Source of the DNA: Streptomyces sp. HB132
Lineage (GTDB): Bacteria > Actinomycetota > Actinomycetes > Streptomycetales > Streptomycetaceae
DNA length: 64,000 bases
Assembly: GCF_016909575.1 (NCBI RefSeq)
Contig: NZ_JAFBGA010000007.1
Coordinates: 186,001 to 250,000, forward strand
Direction: 5' to 3'
Each line of letters opens with the position of its first letter. Position 1 is the stretch's first letter. The translations under genes and the position numbers were made by a program. Below the pieces are notes generated by a model, which was not told where the DNA came from, ran no database searches, and saw nothing but the letters and a program-made list of their open reading frames with translations. Positions 7,419 through 15,866 of this stretch are shown one piece after another.

Positions 7419-9437
7419 TCAGGAACCCCGGCCGGCCCGGCTCATCAGGTCGAAGAAGGTGTCGCCGCGAACGATTTCGAAGGGGTCGCCGAGTAGATCC
7501 GCGAGTTCGGCGATGTCGCTGGGCGTCCAGCTCCAGGCGTTGACGGCGCCGGCGATGAACAGCGGCGCGGTGCCGTCCCAGTCCTCGATGTGCCGCAGCA
7601 GCCCGTCCCCGTACTCCGCGGCTTTCCCCTGTGGGAAGAAGTTGCCGATCACGTGCAGTCCCGCGGGGCGGATCCTGAGGTCGCCGGTCTCCCAGGACTG
7701 GATGACGCCGCGCAGCGGGGTGTTCTTCCGGTAGGAGCGGGCGACGCGCTCGTCGAACGGGATCCATCCGTCGCCCGCCGCGGCGCGCGGGTTGTACGCG
7801 TACACCAGGTCCATGCCGGTCCGGCGCAGGTAGCGTCCGGTGAGTTCGGTGTACGCGTCCAGGGCGTTCTCGGGCCAGGAGCCGGGATAGGTGTAGCCGG
7901 CGCCGGACGGGCCCGCGATCAGCAGGTCGTTCTCGGTCGCCGTGCTCCGGTAGTGCGCCAGCAGTGCGGGGCCGATGTCCGCGAGCAGCGGGCTGACGGT
8001 CCAGTTGACCGGTACGCGGCCCCTCTCCGGGGCGTCCCAGAGGTCCCGCATACGACGCTGGCAGTACTGGATGTTGTCGCCCTCGCCGACCGTGAGGGTG
8101 AGGTAGACGCGGTTGCGGAGCGCGGCTTCCGGCCTCGGCGGGGCCTTGTCCGAGACCTTCGCGGAGACGCCGGCGTGCACGGTGCCGTTCATGTAGTAGT
8201 CGGCGGGCACCACTTCGATGCCGTGCCGAGAGGCCCGGTCGACACCACCCCACTCTCCCGCCACGTCGTCGGAGAACCAGCCTGCGTAGGGGGTGGTGGG
8301 CTCGACCCGGCTGAAGACCTCGTCGAGGAGCGCCCCCGTCTCGCCGGAAGGAGGCAGCCAGAGGACCATGGCCCGGCTCGCGACGGCGTAGTCCCGGAAG
8401 TACGGGAACGGCTCGACCCTGGTCGGTGCGGTGGTGGTGGCGGAGACGAGGAACTGGTTCCACAGGTCGACCTCGACCATGAGCCGCTGCGTGCCGGCCG
8501 GCGGGGTGAAGTGGTAGACGAACGAGCCACCGCCGTCGCAGAACCGGTTGGCGTTCTCGCCGAGGGAGGAGTCCGAGCCGTCGAAGAGGTACGGCGCCTC
8601 GGCGGCGGAGCCCGGCGCGAAGGAGGCCGTCACCTGGTCGCCGTCGGCGGTCACCTTGACCGAGCCGACCGACGCCCCCCAGCCGTCGTCGCCGAGCGAG
8701 TCCTGGAATCGCAGGTAGACGCCCTCCCCGCCGGAGAGTTCCGGGCTCAGGTCGAAGGTGCGGACCCGCCGGTTCGACGCGTCGCGGACGCGCTCGGTCT
8801 CCCGTGCGAGCTCGCGCCACCTCACGTCGTCCGCCCGGACCGTCCGGGTGGGCGGCAGCCCGGCCAGGAGGGTGTGGGTGCAGCGTGGGAACAGGTGGTC
8901 CAGCTGCCAGCGGTACGTGGCGAGCGCGTCGTCCGCCTCGAAGCGGCCCCGCAGATCGCCTACCGTTCTCAGGCGGTGCTCACGGGCCTGTTCGGCGGTT
9001 GCGACGACGGCGCTTTCCAGGCCGGCCAGCGTGGTCGCCACGTTCACCGAGTCCGGGACGTCGGGGTCGTGCAGGATCGCGCCGCGTATCTCACCTCGGT
9101 AGCGGGCCACGAGGTCCAGCGCCTCGTCGTGGCGTGTGACCGAAGCGCCGGTGCCGGGCAGCCAGCGGAAGTCGACGCCGCCGGCGTCGAAGTTGAAGTA
9201 GAGGCGTGGACGGCTGCGGTTGACGACACCCTGAAGGGTCGTCAGCAGCAGTTGGTCGTTCCCGCCGAGGGAGCTGACGTCGGCGACGTCGAGCCGGGTG
9301 GGGCGGCCGAAGGACGGCAGGAGGGGGGCCGCGGCGCCGGCCCCCGTCGCGTCGGCGCGTCCGGGCAGACAGATCCCCAGCCCACCGCCCGCGAGGGCCG
9401 CTCCGCCTGCTTGCAGAAGAGTTCTCCGGGACACCAT
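7419..9437 (-). CDS. Tat-exported GxGYxYP domain protein (putative glycoside hydrolase)
   Basis: Large secreted protein of 672 residues. It begins with a twin-arginine signal (MVSRRTLLQAGGAALAGGG, residues 1-30). The central and C-terminal part carries the family signature G-x-G-Y-x-Y-P in PSGAGYTYPGSWPEN (about residues 510-525), with TVGEGDNIQYCQ upstream of it and NFFPQGKAAEYGDG near the end. GxGYxYP proteins are predicted carbohydrate-active enzymes found beside glycan-degradation genes in Bacteroidetes and actinomycetes; activity is not well established. The gene stands alone, and its promoter region carries a palindrome almost identical to that before the GH92 mannosidase, suggesting joint regulation. 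Confidence 0.82.
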   Translation of the reverse strand: MVSRRTLLQAGGAALAGGGLGICLPGRADATGAGAAAPLLPSFGRPTRLDVADVSSLGGNDQLLLTTLQGVVNRSRPRLYFNFDAGGVDFRWLPGTGASVTRHDEALDLVARYRGEIRGAILHDPDVPDSVNVATTLAGLESAVVATAEQAREHRLRTVGDLRGRFEADDALATYRWQLDHLFPRCTHTLLAGLPPTRTVRADDVRWRELARETERVRDASNRRVRTFDLSPELSGGEGVYLRFQDSLGDDGWGASVGSVKVTADGDQVTASFAPGSAAEAPYLFDGSDSSLGENANRFCDGGGSFVYHFTPPAGTQRLMVEVDLWNQFLVSATTTAPTRVEPFPYFRDYAVASRAMVLWLPPSGETGALLDEVFSRVEPTTPYAGWFSDDVAGEWGGVDRASRHGIEVVPADYYMNGTVHAGVSAKVSDKAPPRPEAALRNRVYLTLTVGEGDNIQYCQRRMRDLWDAPERGRVPVNWTVSPLLADIGPALLAHYRSTATENDLLIAGPSGAGYTYPGSWPENALDAYTELTGRYLRRTGMDLVYAYNPRAAAGDGWIPFDERVARSYRKNTPLRGVIQSWETGDLRIRPAGLHVIGNFFPQGKAAEYGDGLLRHIEDWDGTAPLFIAGAVNAWSWTPSDIAELADLLGDPFEIVRGDTFFDLMSRAGRGS

Positions 9438-9476
9438 CGGCGATCACCACTCCTCGGGGAGAGACGGGGGCCTCGT

Positions 9477-9488
9477 GACATCGTTGTC
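9477..9488. promoter_or_regulatory. LacI-type operator before the GxGYxYP gene
   Basis: GACATCGTTGTC lies 39 bp before the GxGYxYP start. Read in the direction of that gene it is TTGACAACGATGTCACG, which differs by one base in the core from the perfect palindrome GACAACGTTGTC upstream of the GH92 gene. Such even-length palindromes with a central CG are typical of LacI-family repressors. Confidence 0.55.
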
Positions 9489-9663
9489 AAACCATCGGAG
9501 AACGTATCCGCAGGGAGAGGTGTTGTCCATGGTGCGCACGGGAACACCTCGGACGAGCGCTCCCGTTCCCTGTCTCTGTGAGGCAGGCGAACAGCGCATT
9601 GACGGACAATCGTGGACCGGCCGACGGTGCCGGTCGTCGCGTCGACGGACCAGGAGAGTGCCT

Positions 9664-10168
9664 GTGCGCCTGTTGCTCACTTCCGACACGCACCTGCCCA
9701 AGCGGGCAGGGCGGCTGCCCGCCCCCGCTCCTCGCCGAGATGGACGCGGCCGATGTCGTGATCCACGCCGGTGACTGGGTGGACGTGGCGACTCTGGACC
9801 TGTTCGAAGCTCGCGCGAGACGCCTCGTGGGTGTCTTCGGCAACAACGACGGGCCGGAGCTGAGGTCCAGGCTCACCGAGATCGCGCGCGTGGAGTGCGG
9901 AGGGCTCCGCTTCGGCGTCGTCCACGAGACGGGGGCGTCGCAGGGCCGCGAGAAACGCTGTGCGGACCGCTTTCCCGATCTCGACGTCCTGGTGTTCGGA
10001 CACAGCCACATTCCGTGGGACACCACCGCCCCCGGAGGGCTGCGACTGCTCAATCCGGGGTCGCCGACCGACAGGCGCCGACAGCCGTACTGCACGTACA
10101 TGACCGTTGAGGTGGCGGACGCCCGGATCGTCGACGTGGAACTGCACCGCGTTCCGCCTGGTGCCTGA
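9664..10168 (+). pseudogene. YfcE-type metallophosphoesterase, frameshifted
   Basis: Metal-dependent phosphodiesterase of about 165 residues of the MJ0936/YfcE family, split by one frameshift. GTG at 9664 after AGGAGAG starts RLLLTSDTHLPKRAGRLP, which contains the metal-binding SDTH motif. The reading then continues only in the next frame as PLLAEMDAADVVIHAGDWVD, followed by GNNDGPE and GHSHIPWDT, all intact. Removing one C from the run at 9722-9726 would restore a single frame. Either the gene is recently inactivated or the base is a sequencing error in a homopolymer. It converges on the mannonate dehydratase gene, with a shared hairpin between them. Confidence 0.8.
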
Positions 10169-10183
10169 CGAACCGCGCGGTGC

Positions 10184-10221
10184 GCGGCGCGGCCGGGAAG
10201 GGTCCACCCCGGCCGCGCCGC
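10184..10221. terminator. Bidirectional terminator between phosphoesterase and mannonate dehydratase
   Basis: GCGGCGCGGCCGGG and CCCGGCCGCGCCGC form perfect 14-bp arms around a 10-nt loop between two convergent genes. Confidence 0.7.
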
Positions 10222-10249
10222 ACGGCGTTCCGTACGGACGCCGGGCAGG

Positions 10250-11464
10250 TCACCAGTCGTGGACCGTCCCGTCGTGCAGCCTGTTGACCGGGAGGTAGGC
10301 CGCTTCGTACGGGTGCGCTGCCGCCAGACCCTCGTCCAGGTCCACCCCGATGCCCGGTGCCTCGCCGGGGTGCAGGTGGCCGTCCTCGAAGGTGTAGGCA
10401 TGGGGGAACACCTCCTCGGTGAGCAGGGTGTGGCCCGAGTACTCCTGGATGCCGAAGTTGTGCACGGCGAGGTCGAGGTGGACGGCCGCGGCCATGCCCA
10501 CCGGGGAGATGTCCTCCGGCCCGTGTATCGCGCTCTTGATCTGGTACTGCGCCGCGAAGTCGAGGAGCTTGCGCAGCGGAGTGACCCCTCCGAAGTGCGT
10601 GACGGCGGAACGTACGTAGTCGATCAGCTGCTCGGTGATGAGGGCCTGGTAGTCGTACACCGTGTTGAAGACCTCGCCGACGGCCAGCGGCGTGGTGGTG
10701 TGGCGGCGCACGACGCGCAGCGCCTCCTGGTTCTCCGCGGGCGTGCAGTCCTCGAGCCAGAAGAGGTGGTAGGGCTCCAGGTCCTTGCCGAGACGAGCCG
10801 CCTGGACGGGCGTGAGCCGGTGGTGCGCGTCGTGCAGGAGGGGCAGTTCGGGTCCGAACTCGGCGCGTACGGCTTCCAGCACGTTCGGCATGTGGCGCAG
10901 ATAGGCGTCGGTGTCCCAGTCCTCCACCAGCGGCCGGGCCTGCTGGTGGAGCACCGGGGAGCCGGTGTCGTCCGTGCTCGACACGCCGTAGACCGCCTTC
11001 AGGCCGGGGATGCCCGACTGCACGCGGACGGCGGGGTAGCCCTCGGCGAGGCGGGCCCGGACCGAGTCGAGGAGCTCGGGGATGTCACGGCCGTTGGCAT
11101 GGCCGTAGGTTCCCACGCGGTCCCGGCTCGCTCCGCCGAGGAGCTGGTAGAGGGGGAGGCCCGCTGCCTTCGCCTTGATGTCCCACAGTGCGACGTCGAC
11201 GGCGGCGATCGCGGCCATCGTCACAGGTCCGCGCCGCCAGTAGGCACCCCGGTACAGGGACTGCCAGGTGTCCTCGACGCGGTGCGGGTCGAGGCCCACG
11301 AGCAGGGGCGCCACGTGGTCCTCCAGGTAGCTGACCACAGCCAGTTCACGGCCGTTCAGGGTGGCGTCCCCCAGGCCGGTGAGTCCTTCGTCGGTCGTCA
11401 GCTTGAGGGTCACGAAGTTGCGGCCGGGGCTGGTCACGAGGACCTTCGCGTCGACAATTTTCAT
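10250..11464 (-). CDS. manD: Mannonate dehydratase (enolase superfamily)
   Basis: Cytoplasmic Mg-dependent enzyme of 404 residues, expected to convert D-mannonate (some relatives use D-gluconate) to 2-keto-3-deoxy-D-gluconate in hexuronate breakdown. It matches the ManD/RspA branch of the enolase superfamily in length and motifs: start MKIVDAKVLVTSPGRNFVTL, LLHDAHHRLTP with a metal-ligand Asp, HLFWLEDCTPAENQ, and C-terminal PGIGVDLDEGLAA. The ATG follows GGAAAGAAAG. It is the last gene of the sugar ABC operon, 38 bp after the permease, which ties that transporter to uronates or uronate oligosaccharides. Mannonate versus gluconate specificity cannot be decided by eye. Confidence 0.87.
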   Translation of the reverse strand: MKIVDAKVLVTSPGRNFVTLKLTTDEGLTGLGDATLNGRELAVVSYLEDHVAPLLVGLDPHRVEDTWQSLYRGAYWRRGPVTMAAIAAVDVALWDIKAKAAGLPLYQLLGGASRDRVGTYGHANGRDIPELLDSVRARLAEGYPAVRVQSGIPGLKAVYGVSSTDDTGSPVLHQQARPLVEDWDTDAYLRHMPNVLEAVRAEFGPELPLLHDAHHRLTPVQAARLGKDLEPYHLFWLEDCTPAENQEALRVVRRHTTTPLAVGEVFNTVYDYQALITEQLIDYVRSAVTHFGGVTPLRKLLDFAAQYQIKSAIHGPEDISPVGMAAAVHLDLAVHNFGIQEYSGHTLLTEEVFPHAYTFEDGHLHPGEAPGIGVDLDEGLAAAHPYEAAYLPVNRLHDGTVHDW

Positions 11465-11502
11465 GGGGGTACTTTCTTTCCGAATGCGGTGGTGAGGGTC
11501 GT

Positions 11503-12357
11503 TCAGCCCTTGGTGGCGCCGGAGGTCAGGCCGGCCACCAGGTATTTCTGTCCGAGGACGGCGGCGAGGACCACGGGGACGGTGATGAGCGTCGCGGCGG
11601 CCATCAGGCCGCCCCAGTCGGTGCTCGCGTACGAGATGAAGTTGAAGAGGGTCACCGGAACCGTCTGGGTTCGGTCGTCGGCGAAGATCAGCGCGAACAT
11701 GAAGTTGTTCCAGCTGAAGACGAAGGCGAGCAGGGAGGCGGTCGCCGTACCGGGAGCCGCCAGGGGCAGTGCGATGCGCCAGAAGGCTCCGAAGGCGCTC
11801 AGCCTGTCGGTGCGCGCAGCCTCCTCCAGTTCGACCGGCAGGCCGGCGAAGAAGCTGATCATGATCCACATGATGAGCGGTACCGAGACGAACATCTGGC
11901 TGAGGATCAGCACGGTGTAGGAGCCGACAAGGCCCATCTGCGCGAACAGGTAGTACCAGGGGACGAGCAGCGAGATGGCCGGCACGATGCGCGCGACCAG
12001 GATCAGCGATCCGGTGCGGTGCATGCCGAAGCGTCCGACCGCCCACGCGGCCGGCACCGCGATGATCGCGGACAGCGCCGTGGAGACCACACCGACCAGA
12101 AGGGAGTTGCCCATGGACCGCAGGATCTGTCCTGCCTCGACGATGCTCCGGAAGTTCTCGAGGGTGGGACTGAACCACAGGCCCACGGACGGATCGGTCA
12201 CCTGGACGTTGGTCTTGAACGCGGCGGCGAACATCCACACCAGGGGGAGCGCGAAGACGAGCGTCACGACGGTGATGGCGGTCCCGCGAAGCCATGACCG
12301 TACCGCGCGCCGGCGCAGGTGTGCCGCGACGGGTGTGGGGGTGACGGTGGCACTCAT
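11503..12357 (-). CDS. Carbohydrate ABC transporter permease (MalG type)
   Basis: Inner-membrane permease of 284 residues, one of two subunits of a CUT1-type sugar importer. Six hydrophobic segments are visible from LRGTAITVVTLVFALPLVW onward. The EAA loop that contacts the ATPase reads LEEAARTDRLSAFGAFWRI, with the conserved Gly replaced by Ser. The ATG overlaps the TGA of the preceding permease gene by 4 nt (ATGA). The operon contains no ATPase gene, as is common for streptomycete sugar importers that share the MsiK ATPase encoded elsewhere. Confidence 0.93.
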   Translation of the reverse strand: MSATVTPTPVAAHLRRRAVRSWLRGTAITVVTLVFALPLVWMFAAAFKTNVQVTDPSVGLWFSPTLENFRSIVEAGQILRSMGNSLLVGVVSTALSAIIAVPAAWAVGRFGMHRTGSLILVARIVPAISLLVPWYYLFAQMGLVGSYTVLILSQMFVSVPLIMWIMISFFAGLPVELEEAARTDRLSAFGAFWRIALPLAAPGTATASLLAFVFSWNNFMFALIFADDRTQTVPVTLFNFISYASTDWGGLMAAATLITVPVVLAAVLGQKYLVAGLTSGATKG

Positions 12358-13313
12358 GCGGTCTTCCTTCCGCTCCGGCGGCGCAGCAGCACCACGACGC
12401 CGATGATGAAGAGCGTGAACAGGACCAGGACGGCGGCGGCCAGGCCGTACTCCTGGTAGTCGAAGGTGAGCCCGTAGGCGTAGACGTTCAGGGTCTCCAC
12501 CTCGAAGTCCGAGCCGCCGCCCGCACCCTTGGTGGCGTAGAGGATGTCGAAGGTCTTGAGGGCGTCGACGGCGCGCAGCACCAGAGCGGTGGCCAGTGTC
12601 GGCCCGAGCATGGGCAGCACGACGTACCGGAACCGCTGCCAGCCGTTCGCCCCGTCGACGCGGGCCGCCTCCTCCGGCTCCTCGGGCAGCGTGGTCAGCC
12701 CGGCGAGAAGCAGCAGGGTCATCATGGGTGTCCACTGCCAGACGTCGATGAGCATGAGGGTCGGCAGCGACTGGCTGACGGAGCCGAGGAACTCCTGCCG
12801 GGGCAGACCGACTCCGGCGAGCAGGTGGTTGGCTATGCCGTTGGTCGGGTCGAGGATCAGCAGCCAGAGGATGCCGATCGCCACCGGAGTGGTGAGCAGC
12901 GGGATGATCAGGACCGTACGCACCCACCGCATGCCTCGGAACGGCTTGCGCATGAGCATCGCCAGGGCGAGACCGAGCGCCGTCTCCAGGACCACCGCAC
13001 CGACCGTGAAGACCAGAGTGCGCTGCGCGGCGGGCCAGAACCTGCGGGTGTCACCGAGGGCGTCGGTGAAGTTCCGCAGGCCGACGTACCCCTTGCCCGC
13101 GTTCACCGCGCCGAACGCGTCGGTCAGGCTCAGGTTGACGGTGTAGACCAGCGGAAAGACGATCATCAGGCCGACGAACAGCAGCGCCGGGGAGAGCATC
13201 GCCCACTTCAGCCGCCGGTTGGCCTGTTCGAAGGTGCGAGGACGTCGCGCGGGGGCCGGTCCGGTGCCGGACGTGGCGGCCGGGCGGGCCGGGGAGACCT
13301 CGGTCGTGGACAT
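12354..13313 (-). CDS. Carbohydrate ABC transporter permease (MalF type)
   Basis: Partner permease of 319 residues. The N-terminal 35 residues are polar and Pro/Arg-rich, then six hydrophobic segments follow, starting with LKWAMLSPALLFVGLMIVFP. The EAA loop is PEEPEEAARVDGANGWQRFR. Its ATG shares one base with the stop of the binding-protein gene (TGATG) and its own stop overlaps the next start, so the three transport genes are translationally coupled. Confidence 0.93.
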   Translation of the reverse strand: MSTTEVSPARPAATSGTGPAPARRPRTFEQANRRLKWAMLSPALLFVGLMIVFPLVYTVNLSLTDAFGAVNAGKGYVGLRNFTDALGDTRRFWPAAQRTLVFTVGAVVLETALGLALAMLMRKPFRGMRWVRTVLIIPLLTTPVAIGILWLLILDPTNGIANHLLAGVGLPRQEFLGSVSQSLPTLMLIDVWQWTPMMTLLLLAGLTTLPEEPEEAARVDGANGWQRFRYVVLPMLGPTLATALVLRAVDALKTFDILYATKGAGGGSDFEVETLNVYAYGLTFDYQEYGLAAAVLVLFTLFIIGVVVLLRRRSGRKTA

Positions 13314-14632
13314 CAGGACTCCTTGTGGCGGTTGTCGCGGACGAGGAAACCGGCGAACTCCGCATGGGCGTCACGAGCCACGGGCCGTACGTCGTTGCCG
13401 AGGATGCCCGCGACCAGCGGCCGCCCGACGATGTCCCGGGCCCGCCCGACCTGCAGTACGCGGGGCCTGTCGTAGCCGAGGCCCCGCTCCGCGTTGAGCC
13501 TCATCGCCTCCGCCAGGTCCGGCGGGAAGGAGGCCAGGGACGCGGGATCGGACCACACCGAGGTACGGGCGCCGGGGATGCCGTCCTTCTGGAGGGCTGC
13601 GGTCATCTCGCTCCCGGCGGCCCACCTGATGAACTCCCAGGCGTCGTCGCGCAGCAGGCTGAACTCGCTGATCCCGAGGCTCCAGGACGGGATGTTGTGC
13701 GGCCGGGCGCCGGCCGGTCCGGCCGGGAAGGGCGCGAAGCCGACGGTCTCGCGCACGGTCGACACCTTCGGGTCGAGGAAGCTGCTGTAGATCGCGTCGG
13801 CGTCGATGTAGAAGGCAGCCTTGCCCTGAGCGAAGATCGGCATGGCCTGTTCGAGGCTCATGTTGGTGGCACCGGGCGGCCCCGTCCTCGCGAGCAGCCC
13901 GCCGTAGTACTCGTAGGCGGCAAGGGCTTCCGGAGTGCCGATCCCCGACTTGCCGCGCACGACGAAGTCGCCGCCGTGCGAGTACAGGAAACTCGACCAC
14001 TGGGATACGGCGCCGCTGCGCTGGCCCCGGCCGACGAAGCCGTAGAAGCCCCTCTTCCTGTCGGCGAGTTCCTGGGCGGCCGACATCAACTGCTCCAGGG
14101 TGGGCGGCGGTCCGCCGAGGTCCTCCACGAGGTCCTTGCGGTAGTACAGTGCCGGGCGCTCGGTCACCACCGGGACGCTCAGTACCTTCCCCCCGGACGA
14201 GGAAGCCTCGCGCGGGGCCTTCTGGAAGTCCGGCCAGGCGAAGCCCTCGTCCTGAGTGACGCGGTCACTCAGATCCGCCAGCCAGCCGTTGTGCGCGAAG
14301 AGCAGCTGCTCCTGGAGCGCGCGGACCATCATGACGTCCACGTCGGTACCCGATGCGTTGAGCTTCACGTTGTAGCTGCTCGCCAGCTGGTCAGCGGTGA
14401 GCAGGGTCATGGAGACCCGCCGCCCGATACGCTCCTCGAACTCCTCCGTCCGGCGCCGGATCGCCTGTGACCACACGTGGTTGATGGCCATGACCCGCAA
14501 CGGGGTGTCGGACGACGGCCGCCCGCCCCCGGTCGTACACGCGCCGAGCGCCCCCATTCCGGCAGCTCCCGCGACTCCTGCCGCCAGCCTGCCGAAGGAG
14601 CGCCGACTGAGGAGCTGGCTGCTCGTGGACAT
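13313..14632 (-). CDS. Sugar ABC transporter substrate-binding lipoprotein
   Basis: Extracellular solute-binding protein of 439 residues (SBP family 1), anchored as a lipoprotein. The signal has both a twin-arginine run, RRSFGRLAAGVAG, and a lipobox ending LGAC (Cys about residue 32). The start at 14632 is preferred because GAAGAGGA precedes it and it places the signal at the N-terminus; an in-frame start 17 codons upstream would add a charged segment. Ligand probably a hexuronate or uronate oligosaccharide, inferred from the mannonate dehydratase in the same operon. A 33-bp palindrome lies about 76 bp upstream. Confidence 0.9.
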   Translation of the reverse strand: MSTSSQLLSRRSFGRLAAGVAGAAGMGALGACTTGGGRPSSDTPLRVMAINHVWSQAIRRRTEEFEERIGRRVSMTLLTADQLASSYNVKLNASGTDVDVMMVRALQEQLLFAHNGWLADLSDRVTQDEGFAWPDFQKAPREASSSGGKVLSVPVVTERPALYYRKDLVEDLGGPPPTLEQLMSAAQELADRKRGFYGFVGRGQRSGAVSQWSSFLYSHGGDFVVRGKSGIGTPEALAAYEYYGGLLARTGPPGATNMSLEQAMPIFAQGKAAFYIDADAIYSSFLDPKVSTVRETVGFAPFPAGPAGARPHNIPSWSLGISEFSLLRDDAWEFIRWAAGSEMTAALQKDGIPGARTSVWSDPASLASFPPDLAEAMRLNAERGLGYDRPRVLQVGRARDIVGRPLVAGILGNDVRPVARDAHAEFAGFLVRDNRHKES

Positions 14633-14707
14633 CGTCGTCCTCTTCTCTCTGCGCTGTAGTGCCTCGTGCTCGCCCGGGCACACCGTGTCTCCGGGGTAGC
14701 TCCGCGT

Positions 14708-14740
14708 TCTGGTTCAACTGGTAGGACCAGTTGAACCAGA
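14708..14740. promoter_or_regulatory. Perfect 33-bp inverted-repeat operator of the uronate operon
   Basis: TCTGGTTCAACTGGT and ACCAGTTGAACCAGA are exact reverse complements with a 3-nt spacer. The core TGGTnnnACCA is typical of FadR-type GntR regulators, and an FCD-domain GntR gene lies next door. Each arm also contains a direct TGGT repeat, so more than one dimer may bind. It lies in the promoter region of the ABC transporter operon. Confidence 0.75.
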
Positions 14741-14864
14741 GGGACGTTAGCAGGAGGGACGCGCGTCGAACAGTCCTTTCACGGGCCGGATACGGCGGGG
14801 CGCCCGCGGACCCGTCGGCACCTGGAGCGGGGGATGCGGCCCTGCTCGGTGGCGACCGCGGGCT

Positions 14865-15680
14865 CTACTCGCCGGCCCTGCCGGTGCCGTACCGGTTCCC
14901 GGTGTCGTCGAGCAGCGCTTCGATGTGGTTGCGCGCCATGATGTCGACCTGGATGTCGAGATCCGGCCCGTAGGTGCGCAGACCGAGCATCAGGTGTTCA
15001 CGCATGCGTTCACAGGCCAGGTCCGCGTCGCGCGCTTCGATCGCCTCGAAGATCTCGGGGTGGTGCGGGACGCCGGGCTCGCCGATCGAGGGGTCGGAGT
15101 TGGAACGCAGCATCATCTCGAACATCATCCCGCTGATCGACGAGAGCATGATCCTCAGTACAGGGTTCCTGCTCGCCTCGGCGATGGCGTCGTGGAACGC
15201 CATGTCGGCACGGGCCTTGACGACGACATCGCTCGCCGCCTCGAGGGTGTCCCGCGCCGACCTCAACGCCTCGATGTCCTCGTCCGTCGCGTGCTCGGTC
15301 GCCAGGCGTACCGTTTCGACCTCGAGCGGCAGCCGGGCTTCGATCAGCTGCCTGACGGTGGGCCGGCCGGCGCGGTACAACGCGTCGTACCCCCTGGCCT
15401 GCCCGGGCGTCTGCTCCCGCACGAAGGAACCACGGCCCGGCGCGACCTCGATCAGGTGCTGGGCCTCGAGTCGCCGCAGCACCTCGCGCACGACGTTCCT
15501 GCTGGCGCCGAACTGCGACGCGAGCTCGCGCTCCGAGGGGAGCTTCGTCCCGACGGAGATGTCACCGGACCGGATGTCGTGCTCGAGTTCCCGTGCGATC
15601 CGTTCCGTCAGCAGCCCACGCTGGGCGGGAGCCGCGGACCGGCCGGACCGAGCGGAGGAGGAAGAGGCGGACGGCTGCAT
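14865..15680 (-). CDS. FadR/GntR-family regulator with FCD domain
   Basis: Transcriptional regulator of 271 residues. The N-terminal winged helix (about residues 22-90) shows LPSERELASQFGASR and VLRRLEAQHLIEVAPGRGSFV. The C-terminal FCD ligand domain (about 115-245) has the metal-binding pattern: DMAFHDAIAEASRNP and a later His-rich PHHPEIFEAIEARD. FCD regulators of this type commonly respond to uronates, gluconate or related acids. It is upstream of and in the same direction as the uronate transport operon, with a strong palindrome between them, so it most likely represses that operon until the sugar acid is present. Confidence 0.88.
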   Translation of the reverse strand: MQPSASSSSARSGRSAAPAQRGLLTERIARELEHDIRSGDISVGTKLPSERELASQFGASRNVVREVLRRLEAQHLIEVAPGRGSFVREQTPGQARGYDALYRAGRPTVRQLIEARLPLEVETVRLATEHATDEDIEALRSARDTLEAASDVVVKARADMAFHDAIAEASRNPVLRIMLSSISGMMFEMMLRSNSDPSIGEPGVPHHPEIFEAIEARDADLACERMREHLMLGLRTYGPDLDIQVDIMARNHIEALLDDTGNRYGTGRAGE

Positions 15681-15866
15681 CCCCGCAGCCTACAGGCCGG
15701 TCGGAGGCGGTACACGGCCGATCGGACCGCCGCCGGGGCGCAGTGCCGCCCACCGGTTACGGCCCACCGCCATCCGCCCCGCGCCGATCACCTCCTCGGG
15801 GCCGGTCGAGTAGGCGCCGAGGGCGGCGGGAGATCAGTCAGGACCGGGACGAAGGGGCGTTTTCGC

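Noticed and set aside
7590..9581. 663-codon open frame on the plus strand opposite the GxGYxYP gene
   Set aside because: High-GC shadow: composition is rich in Arg, Gly and Val with no domain, and the opposite strand carries the recognised family motif and a Tat signal.
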